Positions 30,101 through 37,595 of a DNA stretch of 64,000 bases are shown here, in pieces. The position numbers were made by a program, and so were the translations under genes. The notes beneath the pieces are model-generated. The model worked only from the letters and a program-made list of their open reading frames with translations, was not told the origin of the DNA and did not search any database. Location of the stretch: the NCBI RefSeq assembly GCF_900215245.1, contig NZ_LT907842.1:1984001-2048000 (forward strand), in the 5' to 3' direction. Each line of letters begins with the position of its first letter. Within the stretch, counting starts at the first letter, position 1. Source of the stretch: Pseudomonas fluorescens. GTDB taxonomy: Bacteria; Pseudomonadota; Gammaproteobacteria; Pseudomonadales; Pseudomonadaceae.

Positions 30101-31572
30101 GCCTGTACTACGGCAGCGGCCACCTGCACCAGATCAACCTCGACGGCCAGGTCATCAGCGACTTCGAACGCGACCGCCTGCACCGCGAAGTACTGCGCAC
30201 CCAAGGCCAGCTCAGCACCCGCAGCGAATACGACCGCAGCGGCCGCCTGCGCTCACGCCAACGCCGCCTTAACAGCCAGCCATCGCTGATGCCTGCGGCG
30301 ACGCAAAAGCAGTTCGAATACGACCCCGCCGACAACCTGATCGGCAAACTCGACCAGCAAACCACCGCGCAACATCGCCAACTGCTGCACTACGACGCCA
30401 CCGGCCGCATCATCGCCAGCCAGGACAGCCTGCACGGCCAGCGCGAAACCTTCGCCTATGACGCCGCCGCCAACCTGCTGGACGGCCCGCAAGCGGGTGC
30501 CGGGTTGGTGGTGCATAACAAGCTGCTGACGTATCAGGACAAGCGTTATCGCTACGACGCGTTTGGGCGGATGGTCGAGAAGCGCAGTGCCAAGCGTGGC
30601 GTGCAGCGGTTTGCGTATGACGCTGAAAGCCGGCTGGTTGAAGTGCGCAGTCAGAAAGATGGACGGGAGACAGTCGTGAAAATGACTTATGACCCGCTCG
30701 GCCGCCGCACCGCCAAAACTGAACATGACAGCCAAGGTTACCCCTTAGGCGAAAGCCGTTTTGACTGGGAAGGTATGCGTCTGCTGCAGGAACATCGGCA
30801 TAGCCAGACCAGCCTCTACATCTATGAAGAAGATAGCTATGCGCCGCTGGCGCGTGTGGATGGGGCGAACAAGCATCAAAGTGTGCGCTATTACCATAAC
30901 GATCTGAACGGGTTGCCGGAGCAATTGACCGAAACTGACGGGGTAACCGTGTGGCAGGCGCGGTATCAGGTTTGGGGAAATACAGTTCAAGAGGTCCGTG
31001 AAGCGTACTTTATCGAAGAACAGAATTTACGGTTTCAGGGGCAGTACCTGGACCGGGAGATTGGGCTGCACTACAACACGTTTCGGTTTTATGATCCGGA
31101 TGTGGGACGGTTTACGACGCCAGACCCAATTGGGTTGGCGGGTGGCGATAACCTCTACCAATACGCCCCTAATACGTCCGGATGGATTGACCCGCTGGGC
31201 CTGCTCAAAGAAGGCGAGGTTGCTGGTTATGGCGCCAAGGCCCATAAGAATGACGGACTGGAAGCACACGAAATTGTCCGCAATAAATTCCTAGAAGAAA
31301 AAGGTATAGCCAAGGGCCGGCGCTACAAGGGCAATCCATCCATCGCGCTGTCGCCCGAGCATCATGACATGGTGCATGCCGAGGAAAATCGTTTGCGGCG
31401 CGCTCGAGGGATGGGGCCCAACCAGATGCTCAAACGTGGGAAGCTGGAGATTCGTATCATGTCCCAAGCCATACACAACTCGCTGGTCAAAACCGGCATC
31501 ATCACACAACAGCAGGCCAGAACGGCGAGGCGGTCTGCCACGTCATTTGCCAAACGAAAAGGTTGTTTCTAA
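27184..31572 (+). CDS. PAAR-domain Rhs effector with histidine-rich putative nuclease tip
   Basis: This 1462-residue T6SS effector has a pre-PAAR start (MSDALWAARMGDALSHTS), two hydrophobic segments (about 25-80), a PAAR domain (about 165-245) and a further membrane pair (about 245-295). A long Rhs/YD-repeat cocoon (about 320-1330) follows, ending in the autoprotease motif DPIG-x18-DPLG. Residues 1341-1462 are the released toxin. This tip contains LEAHEIVRN (His1362) and SPEHHDMVH (His1393, His1394, His1398), a pattern like HNH/endonuclease VII-fold toxins of the EHHH/LHH kind. The fold is a guess from spacing of histidines; no residue has been tested. It is followed by a likely immunity gene. 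Confidence 0.92.
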   Translation: MSDALWAARMGDALSHTSMMADILGGVLEVAANIAITAVATAAVVAATGITVATGGLGCFLLGAVVGTIVGLAMSKSGADKGLTKICDAFSNALFPPTVQANILTGSTNTLTNNIPAARAAGAISSHVTPAGTELEETKPEPEPSYLDMAEGFFSQMWRPTVATPAPGAVPKPLDLVVCMKHPPMPPQFLAEGSEKVTINGQPAVRSGDRSTCDATVVSSGLISSNVAIGGGSVVVREIRSGKTPGVGLAVTALLMLKGGKGKFFSKLPCMLVSGATSMAISSAMGAAANAAMGSSNPVHAATGAKVLGDVDDLDFVLPGILPIDWQRFYNSRDERPSSLFGAGWSVPYEVCVDIQPHPEGGETLVYTDEQGRPIDMGSIPLGGAVFSAGEGLAVRRHLNGQLLIESDDGMYRLFEPAPANSTRLRLSQLGDRNDNRIYLDYDEAGHLVRLRDTFDLVQVELIRDQGYVSRIERLYPDQRREVLVSYGYDAAGNLAQVRDATDQVQRRFAYDAGRRMVEHQLPTGLRCFYEWVLVEGLEWRVVRHWTDEGDAYQFDYDLQAGITRITDGLQRVSTRYWNTQHQIIQYSDNLGQTWLFEWNDERQLLSATDPLGGRYEYSYDESGNVIGETDPLGRSDSTLWLEHWALPLVETDAADNSWQYRYDPRGNCIAETDPLGYITRYRYDAHGQVVEIVDATGKSKKLRWNAFGQLVEHIDCSGYPTRFSYDDRGYLQVITDALGERTQFSYDAQGRLLSSQLPDGRTELYQRNASGQLVGYTDPAGHTTLYQHNRRGQVRQRTDAHGRQVQFGYDSYGRLQALVNENGESYRFAWDAGDRLTEQQDLDGSAKHYDYDLLDNITAVTALPAPYGNGLAVVPETPPAPIVHRLERDALGRLVAKTTDDGRTDYSYDAVDQLTAVTFTDLQGNAQALGFAYDAVGQLLAEQSAAGKLQHHYDELGNLIQTQLPDGRWLNRLYYGSGHLHQINLDGQVISDFERDRLHREVLRTQGQLSTRSEYDRSGRLRSRQRRLNSQPSLMPAATQKQFEYDPADNLIGKLDQQTTAQHRQLLHYDATGRIIASQDSLHGQRETFAYDAAANLLDGPQAGAGLVVHNKLLTYQDKRYRYDAFGRMVEKRSAKRGVQRFAYDAESRLVEVRSQKDGRETVVKMTYDPLGRRTAKTEHDSQGYPLGESRFDWEGMRLLQEHRHSQTSLYIYEEDSYAPLARVDGANKHQSVRYYHNDLNGLPEQLTETDGVTVWQARYQVWGNTVQEVREAYFIEEQNLRFQGQYLDREIGLHYNTFRFYDPDVGRFTTPDPIGLAGGDNLYQYAPNTSGWIDPLGLLKEGEVAGYGAKAHKNDGLEAHEIVRNKFLEEKGIAKGRRYKGNPSIALSPEHHDMVHAEENRLRRARGMGPNQMLKRGKLEIRIMSQAIHNSLVKTGIITQQQARTARRSATSFAKRKGCF
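30460..30649 (+). repeat. 190-bp direct repeat, copy in the intact Rhs gene
   Basis: This stretch (encoding AAANLLDGPQAGAGLVVHNK and onward to LVEVR) recurs at 32435-32624 with only four base differences, all silent. Sequence before and after it is clearly more diverged. Such identity in the last part of the Rhs core gives a substrate for homologous recombination that would exchange toxin tips together with their immunity genes. Confidence 0.9.
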
Positions 31573-31585
31573 AGGATCAAGGGCT

Positions 31586-32248
31586 ATGGGCATCAATCAA
31601 ATCATTCTCTCAGAGCAAGACCATAACCTTGGGCAAATTGGCGGAGGAGCTTGGCTGACAGACCTTGCTCTGTGGCCTAAGGATCCGAAAACCGGTCAAC
31701 TGATGCTACCGGTGATGATGATGACCCCAGCGTTCCTGGGCGTCTCATTTATTCCCGCCGGAATGGCGCTGACAGTGTTCGTTTGCGTTGAGCGAAATGA
31801 CGAAACCTACACACGTTCTTCGGTACGTCAGCTGACCGTCCATCAACAAAGCGAGATGGACAAGCTTAAACTTGGCCTTAGCTGCGTTCTGCTTCACACG
31901 CTGGCAACCTGTGAACTCACACCTACCACGTTGGTTGACCCGATTCCGCGGACGTACATTGCCCAGCAGCCGCTGACTCCCGAACAAATGGAAGAAGAAT
32001 TGGAGGACTTGGAGTGTGGCGCGGGTATTAGCAAGGTTTTAGGGCGCCCGGCGTGGTTGCAAGACCCTTTGTATGAAAGTCCTCGTTACTATTTTTTAGC
32101 TCAGCTAATCGACGCTGACATCGCAAAAATAAGCCCTAGCCACGAAGGAATATTCGGTGGAGGTATCGGCTACATTTTTGCCGATAATCGAGCGAAAAAG
32201 ATGAAAGAGGGAGATACGGGTGGTTACTTCCTCGTTCAATTCACTTGA
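31586..32248 (+). CDS. Candidate immunity protein for the Rhs tip
   Basis: This 220-residue protein has no signal peptide or clear membrane segment, so it is probably cytoplasmic. The ATG at 31586 was chosen because AAAGGA lies 9 bases before it and 13 bases after the Rhs stop. The C-terminal part, GGGIGYIFADNRAKKMKEGDTGGYFLVQFT, recalls the water-soluble DUF1963-like group, but I do not claim membership. Position directly after an Rhs toxin tip, the lower GC content and the separate ribosome site all suggest an immunity protein. The sequence alone does not prove it. Confidence 0.65.
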   Translation: MGINQIILSEQDHNLGQIGGGAWLTDLALWPKDPKTGQLMLPVMMMTPAFLGVSFIPAGMALTVFVCVERNDETYTRSSVRQLTVHQQSEMDKLKLGLSCVLLHTLATCELTPTTLVDPIPRTYIAQQPLTPEQMEEELEDLECGAGISKVLGRPAWLQDPLYESPRYYFLAQLIDADIAKISPSHEGIFGGGIGYIFADNRAKKMKEGDTGGYFLVQFT

Positions 32249-32362
32249 GGATGAGTGAGACAGATTGATTTGAATTAACCAGCTAAGTAAATCCGGCCCT
32301 TATCCGAGAAGCCACCCGCGTCCATCATCCACCGGCAGGAACGCGATGCGGTCGATCACTTC
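32249..32362 (+). pseudogene. Rhs-derived remnant before the displaced tip
   Basis: From about 32296 the frame reads RPLSEKPPASIIHRQERDAVDHF. This resembles PPAPIVHRLERDALGR of the intact Rhs (near 29820) and runs in frame into the displaced module without a start codon of its own. It is debris of an internal part of an Rhs gene joined to a later part, as expected from recombination between repeats. The first 45 bases hold nothing I recognise. Confidence 0.6.
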
Positions 32363-33496
32363 ATGGCCGTCACCTTCACATACCCTGGGTTTCGCCTGCG
32401 CACCCAGGGCCAGCTCAGCACCCGAAGCAAATACGACGCCGCCGCCAACCTGCTGGATGGCCCGCAAGCGGGTGCCGGGTTGGTGGTGCATAACAAGCTG
32501 CTGACGTATCAGGACAAGCGTTATCGCTACGACGCGTTTGGGCGGATGGTCGAGAAGCGCAGTGCCAAGCGTGGTGTGCAGCGGTTTGCGTATGACGCGG
32601 AAAGCCGGTTGGTTGAAGTGCGCAATGAAAGCGGTAGCGTGGTCAGGATGGCGTATGACCCGCTGGGGCGGCGGGTTGAAAAAACCGAGCATGGCAGCGA
32701 TGGGTATCCGTTGGGGGAAACCCGGTTCATGTGGGATGGGCTGCGGTTGTTGCAGGAGCACAAGCACAGTCAAACCAGTCTTTATGTGTATGAAGACGAC
32801 GGCGGCTATCAACTGTTGGCCCGCGTCGACGGTGACGGCCCACTGCAGAAAATTCGTTACTACCACAACGACCTGAACGGGTTGCCGGAGCAACTGACCG
32901 AAGCTGACGGACACAGCGTCTGGCAGGCGACTTATCGGGTGTGGGGCAACACGCTGGAAGAGGTGCGCGAGCCTTATTACATCGAGGAGCAAAATCTACG
33001 GTTTCAGGGGCAGTATCTGGACCGCGAGACGGGGCTGCATTTCAATACGTTCAGGTTTTATGATCCGGATGTGGGGCGGTTTACCACTCCCGACCCGGTG
33101 GGGTTGGAGGGAGGTTTCAACCTCTACCAATACTCACCGAACCCCCTTACATGGATCGATCCATGGGGGCTGAAGACCTGCTATCACAAGAGAACGAAGA
33201 GTGAGATCAAAAAAATACGCGCCAACTTCGACAAAAAAGGTGGTGCCAAAGAGAAGTACATGAAAAAAATGGCCAAAGACCCCAAATCACTTCAGAAATA
33301 TGGTCCGGCCGGGGTAGATAGAATGAAAAAAGGCCAAGTTCCCGAGGGCTTTGACGTGCATCATAAAAAGCCAATATTCAGGGGTGGCAATAACCGCCAG
33401 AGCAACCTTGAACTCATGGACAAGTCCTACCACAAAGCTAATAGCAAAGCCCTGCATTGGTATCCTGAAGGGGAAAATCCATATGGACTCAATTAA
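32363..33496 (+). CDS. Displaced (orphan) Rhs C-terminal module with HNH nuclease-like tip
   Basis: This open frame of 377 residues lacks PAAR, membrane segments and most of the Rhs cocoon. Residues 1-30 are a patchwork of Rhs pieces. From residue 25 it follows the last Rhs repeats of the intact gene and ends the core with DPVG-x18-DPWG. The tip (about residues 270-377) is unrelated to that of the first Rhs: lysine-rich, then GFDVHHKKPIFRGGNN with His333/His334, Asn348 and His357, an HNH-endonuclease pattern. It probably cannot be secreted as it stands. It can serve as a donor cassette that replaces the tip of the intact gene. The ATG at 32363 may not be used. Confidence 0.8.
   Translation: MAVTFTYPGFRLRTQGQLSTRSKYDAAANLLDGPQAGAGLVVHNKLLTYQDKRYRYDAFGRMVEKRSAKRGVQRFAYDAESRLVEVRNESGSVVRMAYDPLGRRVEKTEHGSDGYPLGETRFMWDGLRLLQEHKHSQTSLYVYEDDGGYQLLARVDGDGPLQKIRYYHNDLNGLPEQLTEADGHSVWQATYRVWGNTLEEVREPYYIEEQNLRFQGQYLDRETGLHFNTFRFYDPDVGRFTTPDPVGLEGGFNLYQYSPNPLTWIDPWGLKTCYHKRTKSEIKKIRANFDKKGGAKEKYMKKMAKDPKSLQKYGPAGVDRMKKGQVPEGFDVHHKKPIFRGGNNRQSNLELMDKSYHKANSKALHWYPEGENPYGLN
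32435..32624 (+). repeat. 190-bp direct repeat, copy in the displaced Rhs module
   Basis: This is the second copy of the 190-bp repeat, differing from 30460-30649 at four bases. The copies are 1975 bases apart, so recombination between them would remove the first toxin tip and its neighbouring immunity gene and fuse the second tip to the intact Rhs body in frame. Confidence 0.9.
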
Positions 33497-33959
33497 TAAC
33501 GCCCGATGCCAGCTCTGCAAAGAGACATTTGAGCTGGACGCGAAGCAACAACAATTCATTGCACCGCTCCTTGCAAAAGGCCAGCGTTTTATCATGATTG
33601 AGTGCCCTTCCTGCGGTTCTTCAACGCAATACGTGAAGGCTGAGCAACCCCCAATCACAGCACCGCAGCCTGCCAATTATCGGTGCCCGATTAGCCAATG
33701 CGCCGGCTGGGTTGATCTGATTGATGAGCAATCCCCGCCCTTTTGGGGCTGTGGCGAGTGCGGCAGTGTTTGGTATGAAGGAAAAAACCTACAAAAAGAA
33801 ATTACAGCAATCATGAACTTGTATCCGTATAGAGCCAGCAGCTACAAGCAATTAAATGGAGAATGGATTCCCGGGAATTTAAACTCAGAACCTGCGAACT
33901 ACGAAGAGCTCGTCGCAAAAGAATCGCCAGACGGGCATGACGAGTTAGTTCGGGGATAA
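33483..33959 (+). CDS. Candidate immunity protein with four cysteine knuckles
   Basis: This 158-residue cytoplasmic protein overlaps the displaced Rhs module by 14 bases. The ATG at 33483 follows AAGGGGAAAA, so the frame extending further upstream is a shadow of the Rhs frame. It has four cysteine pairs: Cys9/Cys12, Cys41/Cys44, Cys68/Cys73 and Cys90/Cys93, arranged as two zinc-ribbon-like units, followed by a region without cysteines. Overlap with a toxin tip is the usual arrangement of an immunity gene. I know of no named family for it; the zinc binding and immunity role are inferred. Confidence 0.65.
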   Translation: MDSINNARCQLCKETFELDAKQQQFIAPLLAKGQRFIMIECPSCGSSTQYVKAEQPPITAPQPANYRCPISQCAGWVDLIDEQSPPFWGCGECGSVWYEGKNLQKEITAIMNLYPYRASSYKQLNGEWIPGNLNSEPANYEELVAKESPDGHDELVRG

Positions 33960-34007
33960 ACGTGACGACGCCAAGATGCATTGAAAGCTGTGATTACACA
34001 GCCCAAC

Positions 34008-34045
34008 AAAAATGGGCACCCAACCCAGTCGGCGTGCCCATTTTC
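34008..34045. terminator. Bidirectional terminator between the Rhs island and hupA
   Basis: AAAATGGGCAC (34009-34019) and GTGCCCATTTT (34034-34044) form a strong stem with A/T runs on both sides. It can end transcription from the immunity gene on the plus strand and from hupA on the minus strand. Confidence 0.8.
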
Positions 34046-34079
34046 TTACCAACCCGCCTCCCTTCAGACGGTCCTGCTC

Positions 34080-34355
34080 TTACGGGTTGACGCTGTCTTT
34101 GAGCGACTTACCCGGCTTGAACGCAACGGTGTTGCTCGCCTTGATCTTCACAGGCTCACCGGTTTGCGGGTTTTTGCCGGTGCGGGCGCCGCGGTGGCGT
34201 TGCAGGAAGGTGCCGAAGCCAACCAGTGTGACGCTGTCCTTGCGGTGCAGGGCGCCGGTGATTTCTTCGAGAACGGCGTTGAGGACGCGGTTGGCCTGTT
34301 CTTTGGTGAGATCCGCTTTTTCAGCGATGGCGGCTGCGAGTTCTGGTTTACGCAT
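34080..34355 (-). CDS. hupA: HU-family histone-like DNA-binding protein
   Basis: This 91-residue HU protein has the helix pair MRKPELAAAIAEKADLTKEQANRVL and the DNA-binding arm GFGTFLQRHRGARTGKNPQTGEPVKI, which includes the HU signature. It bends and compacts DNA. It lies downstream of the rubredoxin reductase gene, as in P. aeruginosa (PA5348 position), and ends at the bidirectional terminator. The family is certain; the A designation follows Pseudomonas usage for the HU gene at this locus. Confidence 0.93.
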   Translation of the reverse strand: MRKPELAAAIAEKADLTKEQANRVLNAVLEEITGALHRKDSVTLVGFGTFLQRHRGARTGKNPQTGEPVKIKASNTVAFKPGKSLKDSVNP

Positions 34356-34546
34356 AAGTGAAGCCTCTTTGACGGTTTTTTGTTGTTATGTCCGTGCTGC
34401 TCTCTTATGGAGCAACGCCCAAGGCGCCGCAGGCTCTACTCTGCGGCAGACGGGAGTGAGGATGGCATGCCCTCGCACGCTCCGCCAGTCTCGCGGCGAC
34501 CTTTCTAGAGCGAAAAACAGGGTTATTCCGACAGAACGACCGGTAT

Positions 34547-35695
34547 TTACGCCAGCAACGGCGGAAGTTCTTTGTTCAAGGCCAGTTTTTCCATAACCGC
34601 ACTGCCGGTCAGCGCGTAACCCAGCAGGCGGCCGCTGGCGTCGCGGCACAAGGCCTTGATGTCGGCGCCCTGCCCTTCGACGCTCCACACACCTTCGGTG
34701 CCGCGTGGCGGGGGCGAGACTACCAGCGGGCAGATCGGGGTTTTCACGGTGATCGGCATCGGCCCATAGCTGACCGCCGTAGCGTTGCCAGCCAGGGTCT
34801 GGGCCAGGGCGCGGGCGCAGCTCATCAGTGGCATCACGTAGAGCAGGTTGAGGCCGTCAACCTCGGCGCAGTCGCCCAGGGCGTAGATGTTGGCGTGGGA
34901 GGTCTTGAGGTGGCGGTCCACCATGATTCCACGGTTGATTTGCAGGCCGGCAGCGGCGGCAAGGTCGATGCGCGGGCGCAGGCCGATGGCCGAGACCACC
35001 AGGTCGCAGTGGATGACCTCACCGTCCGACAGGTGCGCTTCCAGGCCGTCAGCGCTGCGCTGCAGGCGGTTGAGCACCGGGCCCAGGTGGAAACGCGCAC
35101 CAAGGCCTTCCAGGCCGGCTTGCACTGCTGCAGCGGCGGCGGGATGCAGCAGGGTCGGCATGACCTGCTCGCACGGCGCCACCAGGTCGATTTCGTAACC
35201 GCCGAGGATCAGGTCGTTGGCGAACTCGCAGCCGATCAGGCCGGCGCCCAGCACCAGCACGCGGCGCTTGCCGGCGGCAGCGGCGCGAAAGCGGGCGTAG
35301 TCTTCGAGGTCGTTGATCGGGAAAATCAGCTCAACCCCATCACCTTCAACCGGAACGCGCACAGTTTCTGCGCCCCACGCCAGGATCAGGTCGCGATAGG
35401 CCACCGCTTCCTCGCCGATCCACAGGCGCTTGTGGCCTGGGTCGATGCCGCTGATGCGCGTGTGGGTGCGCACTTCGGCCTTGAGTTGCTCGGCCATGGC
35501 ACCGGGTTCAGCCATGCTCAGGCCATCGGCTTCCTTGTTCTTGCCAAAGCCGGTGGAGAGCATGGGCTTGGAGTAGGAGCGCCCATCATCCGCGGTGATC
35601 AGCAGCAATGGGGTCTCGCTGTCGAGCTTGCGAAACTCCCGGGCCACGTTGTAACCGGCCAATCCTGTGCCGATGATCACGACAGGTGCGTTCAT
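34547..35695 (-). CDS. rubB: Rubredoxin-NAD(P)+ reductase
   Basis: This 382-residue FAD enzyme has an N-terminal dinucleotide fold [19 protein letters not shown], a second NAD-binding fold [16 protein letters not shown] near residue 147 and the FAD motif [10 protein letters not shown] near 275. It passes electrons from NAD(P)H to rubredoxin, whose gene lies just upstream. Length and neighbours match the Pseudomonas rubB locus (PA5349). The electrons may serve alkane hydroxylation or oxygen defence; nothing in the window decides which. Confidence 0.92.
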   Translation of the reverse strand: MNAPVVIIGTGLAGYNVAREFRKLDSETPLLLITADDGRSYSKPMLSTGFGKNKEADGLSMAEPGAMAEQLKAEVRTHTRISGIDPGHKRLWIGEEAVAYRDLILAWGAETVRVPVEGDGVELIFPINDLEDYARFRAAAAGKRRVLVLGAGLIGCEFANDLILGGYEIDLVAPCEQVMPTLLHPAAAAAVQAGLEGLGARFHLGPVLNRLQRSADGLEAHLSDGEVIHCDLVVSAIGLRPRIDLAAAAGLQINRGIMVDRHLKTSHANIYALGDCAEVDGLNLLYVMPLMSCARALAQTLAGNATAVSYGPMPITVKTPICPLVVSPPPRGTEGVWSVEGQGADIKALCRDASGRLLGYALTGSAVMEKLALNKELPPLLA

Positions 35696-35746
35696 TCCTT
35701 TCTCCTTGTAGTACGTTTCTTAAACTCAGTGCTTAAATTCGAGGCA

Positions 35747-35914
35747 TTAACCGATTTCGATCATTTCGAAATCCATTTTGCCCACACCGCAGTCCGGGCA
35801 CAGCCAATCTTCAGGGACGTCCTGCCACTGCGTGCCCGGTGCGATACCGTCATCCGGCCAGCCGTCTTTTTCGTCATAGATCAGGCCGCAGACTACACAT
35901 TGCCACTTCTTCAT
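35747..35914 (-). CDS. rubA: Rubredoxin
   Basis: This 55-residue iron protein has two CxxCG motifs (CVVCG at residues 6-10 and CPDCG at 39-43) that bind one iron, and the usual tryptophans and PEDW. The ATG at 35914 follows GAGGAAG and starts [10 protein letters not shown]; the frame upstream is not coding. Only one rubredoxin gene is present here, whereas P. aeruginosa has two in tandem. It is cotranscribed with the reductase gene 51 bases downstream. Confidence 0.95.
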   Translation of the reverse strand: MKKWQCVVCGLIYDEKDGWPDDGIAPGTQWQDVPEDWLCPDCGVGKMDFEMIEIG

Positions 35915-36109
35915 TACTTGCTTCCTCAGGGTCCAGGCATCTTGGCCGACGGTCGATAGACCTACGTTGCCGTGCGGCTCAGGGCGTTTTGTACTGATCG
36001 GGGCCGGCAGATGCAAGCACGATCGACGCATGGGGCCGGTTCAGCACGGCAAAAGCCCAGGACGCCATGGTAAGCTCGCAGCCTCTTTTGCTGCCAATAC
36101 TGACTCACC

Positions 36110-36673
36110 GTGCCGCACTCAATCGCCCTTCCCGATGCTTGCCAATGGCTGACCCAGAGCCTTCTGAGCCCTTTGCCCGCGCCTTTGACCCTCGATTGGC
36201 TGTTCGACGAAGGCTCACTGACGCGCCGGCTCACGCGGCTGTCCAACGATGAGTTCAGCGTCACGCCGCTGTTCGAAGGCTGGCAGCCGTTGCGCGAGGA
36301 TGAATGTGCGGCGCTGGGCCTGGCCCCGGCCACTGTCGGTTGGGTGCGCGAGGTGTATCTGCGCGGGCATGCCCAGCCGTGGGTGTTCGCCCGCAGCGTG
36401 GCGGCGCGCAGTGCCCTGCAGGGCGACGGGTTGCATATGGACGCGTTGGGCAGCCGTTCGTTGGGCGAGTTGCTGTTTTGCGATCACGCCTTCACCCGCC
36501 AGCCCATCGAGGTGTGCCATTACCCACGGCAATGGCTGCCGAGCGCGGACCAGGCCGACGGCTTGTGGGGGCGCCGCTCACGCTTTGATCGCGGGCCGCT
36601 GAGTGTGCTGGTGGCGGAAATTTTCCTGCCGAGCTTCTGGCACGCGTTGCATGACCATCCGGAGAACTGCTGA
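36110..36673 (+). CDS. ubiC: Chorismate pyruvate-lyase
   Basis: This 187-residue enzyme converts chorismate to 4-hydroxybenzoate and pyruvate, the first committed step of ubiquinone synthesis. The sequence has [24 protein letters not shown] and a C-terminal [14 protein letters not shown], as in UbiC. The start is GTG. The stop overlaps ubiA as TGATG, so the two are translationally coupled. It is divergent from the rubredoxin gene. Confidence 0.94.
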   Translation: MPHSIALPDACQWLTQSLLSPLPAPLTLDWLFDEGSLTRRLTRLSNDEFSVTPLFEGWQPLREDECAALGLAPATVGWVREVYLRGHAQPWVFARSVAARSALQGDGLHMDALGSRSLGELLFCDHAFTRQPIEVCHYPRQWLPSADQADGLWGRRSRFDRGPLSVLVAEIFLPSFWHALHDHPENC

Positions 36674-37563
36674 TGTATCAACGCCTGCTTAAATCCTTGA
36701 ACCGCCTGAACCCCAGGGCCTGGGATTTCATTCAGTTGACCCGCATGGACAAGCCCATCGGCATCTACCTGCTGTTATGGCCAACACTGTGGGCGCTGTG
36801 GATCGCCGGCAAGGGCTCGCCGTCCTTGATCAATATCGTGATTTTTGTACTGGGTGTGGTGCTGACCCGCGCCGGGGGCTGCGTGATCAATGACTGGGCA
36901 GACCGCAAGGTCGACGGCCATGTGAAACGCACCGAGCAACGCCCGCTGGTAAGCGGCAAGATCAGCGCCAAAGAGGCACTGGTGTTTTTCGCCGTGTTGA
37001 TGGGCGTCAGTTTCCTGCTGGTGCTGCTGACCAACGCCACCACCATCCTGCTGTCCCTCGGCGGTTTGGCGCTGGCGGCGAGCTACCCGTTCATGAAGCG
37101 CTATACCTATTACCCGCAAGTGGTGTTGGGCGCGGCGTTTTCGTGGGGCATGCCAATGGCGTTCACCGCCGAGACGGGCCACCTGCCTGCCACTGCGTGG
37201 CTGCTGTACATCGCCAATTTGCTGTGGACGGTGGGTTACGACACGTATTACGCGATGACCGACCGCGACGATGACTTGAAGATCGGGGTGAAATCCACGG
37301 CCATTCTGTTTGGCGATGCCGACCGCGTGATCATCCTCACCCTGCAAGGCCTGTCACTGGCCTGCCTGTTGCTGGCGGGCGCGCGGTTCGAGCTGGGAGG
37401 CTGGTTCCACCTTGGATTGCTGGCGGCGGCGGGCTGTTTTGCCTGGGAGTTCTGGTACACCCGCGACAAAGACCGCATGAAATGCTTCAAGGCGTTTTTG
37501 CACAACCACTGGGCCGGGTTGGCGATTTTTGTCGGGATCGTGGCGGATTACGCGTTTCGATGA
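36673..37563 (+). CDS. ubiA: 4-hydroxybenzoate polyprenyltransferase
   Basis: This 296-residue membrane enzyme has eight or nine membrane segments and the two aspartate motifs of the family: NDWADRKVD (near residue 74) and [13 protein letters not shown] (near 196). It attaches the polyprenyl chain to 4-hydroxybenzoate made by UbiC. Its family length and arrangement with ubiC match Pseudomonas. Confidence 0.96.
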   Translation: MYQRLLKSLNRLNPRAWDFIQLTRMDKPIGIYLLLWPTLWALWIAGKGSPSLINIVIFVLGVVLTRAGGCVINDWADRKVDGHVKRTEQRPLVSGKISAKEALVFFAVLMGVSFLLVLLTNATTILLSLGGLALAASYPFMKRYTYYPQVVLGAAFSWGMPMAFTAETGHLPATAWLLYIANLLWTVGYDTYYAMTDRDDDLKIGVKSTAILFGDADRVIILTLQGLSLACLLLAGARFELGGWFHLGLLAAAGCFAWEFWYTRDKDRMKCFKAFLHNHWAGLAIFVGIVADYAFR

Positions 37564-37580
37564 GGGGCCAGGCCCCTCAT
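37560..37580. terminator. Palindrome between convergent ubiA and the COG4315 gene
   Basis: ATGAGGGGCC-A-GGCCCCTCAT forms a perfect but short palindrome with almost no loop, starting at the ubiA stop. It could help termination of both convergent genes. There is no T run, so the call is weak. Confidence 0.35.
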
Positions 37581-37595
37581 CGCCAGCGGGTTTAA

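Noticed and set aside
32363..33496. Displaced Rhs module as an assembly error or frameshifted full Rhs gene
   Set aside because: The joins are in frame, the tip is different from that of the first Rhs, and an overlapping immunity-like gene follows. This fits a real displaced tip.
34425..34447. GCCGCAG...CTGCGGC hairpin between rubB and hupA as terminator
   Set aside because: The loop is long, there is no T run on either strand and the stem is only 7 bp in GC-rich sequence. Not reported as a feature.
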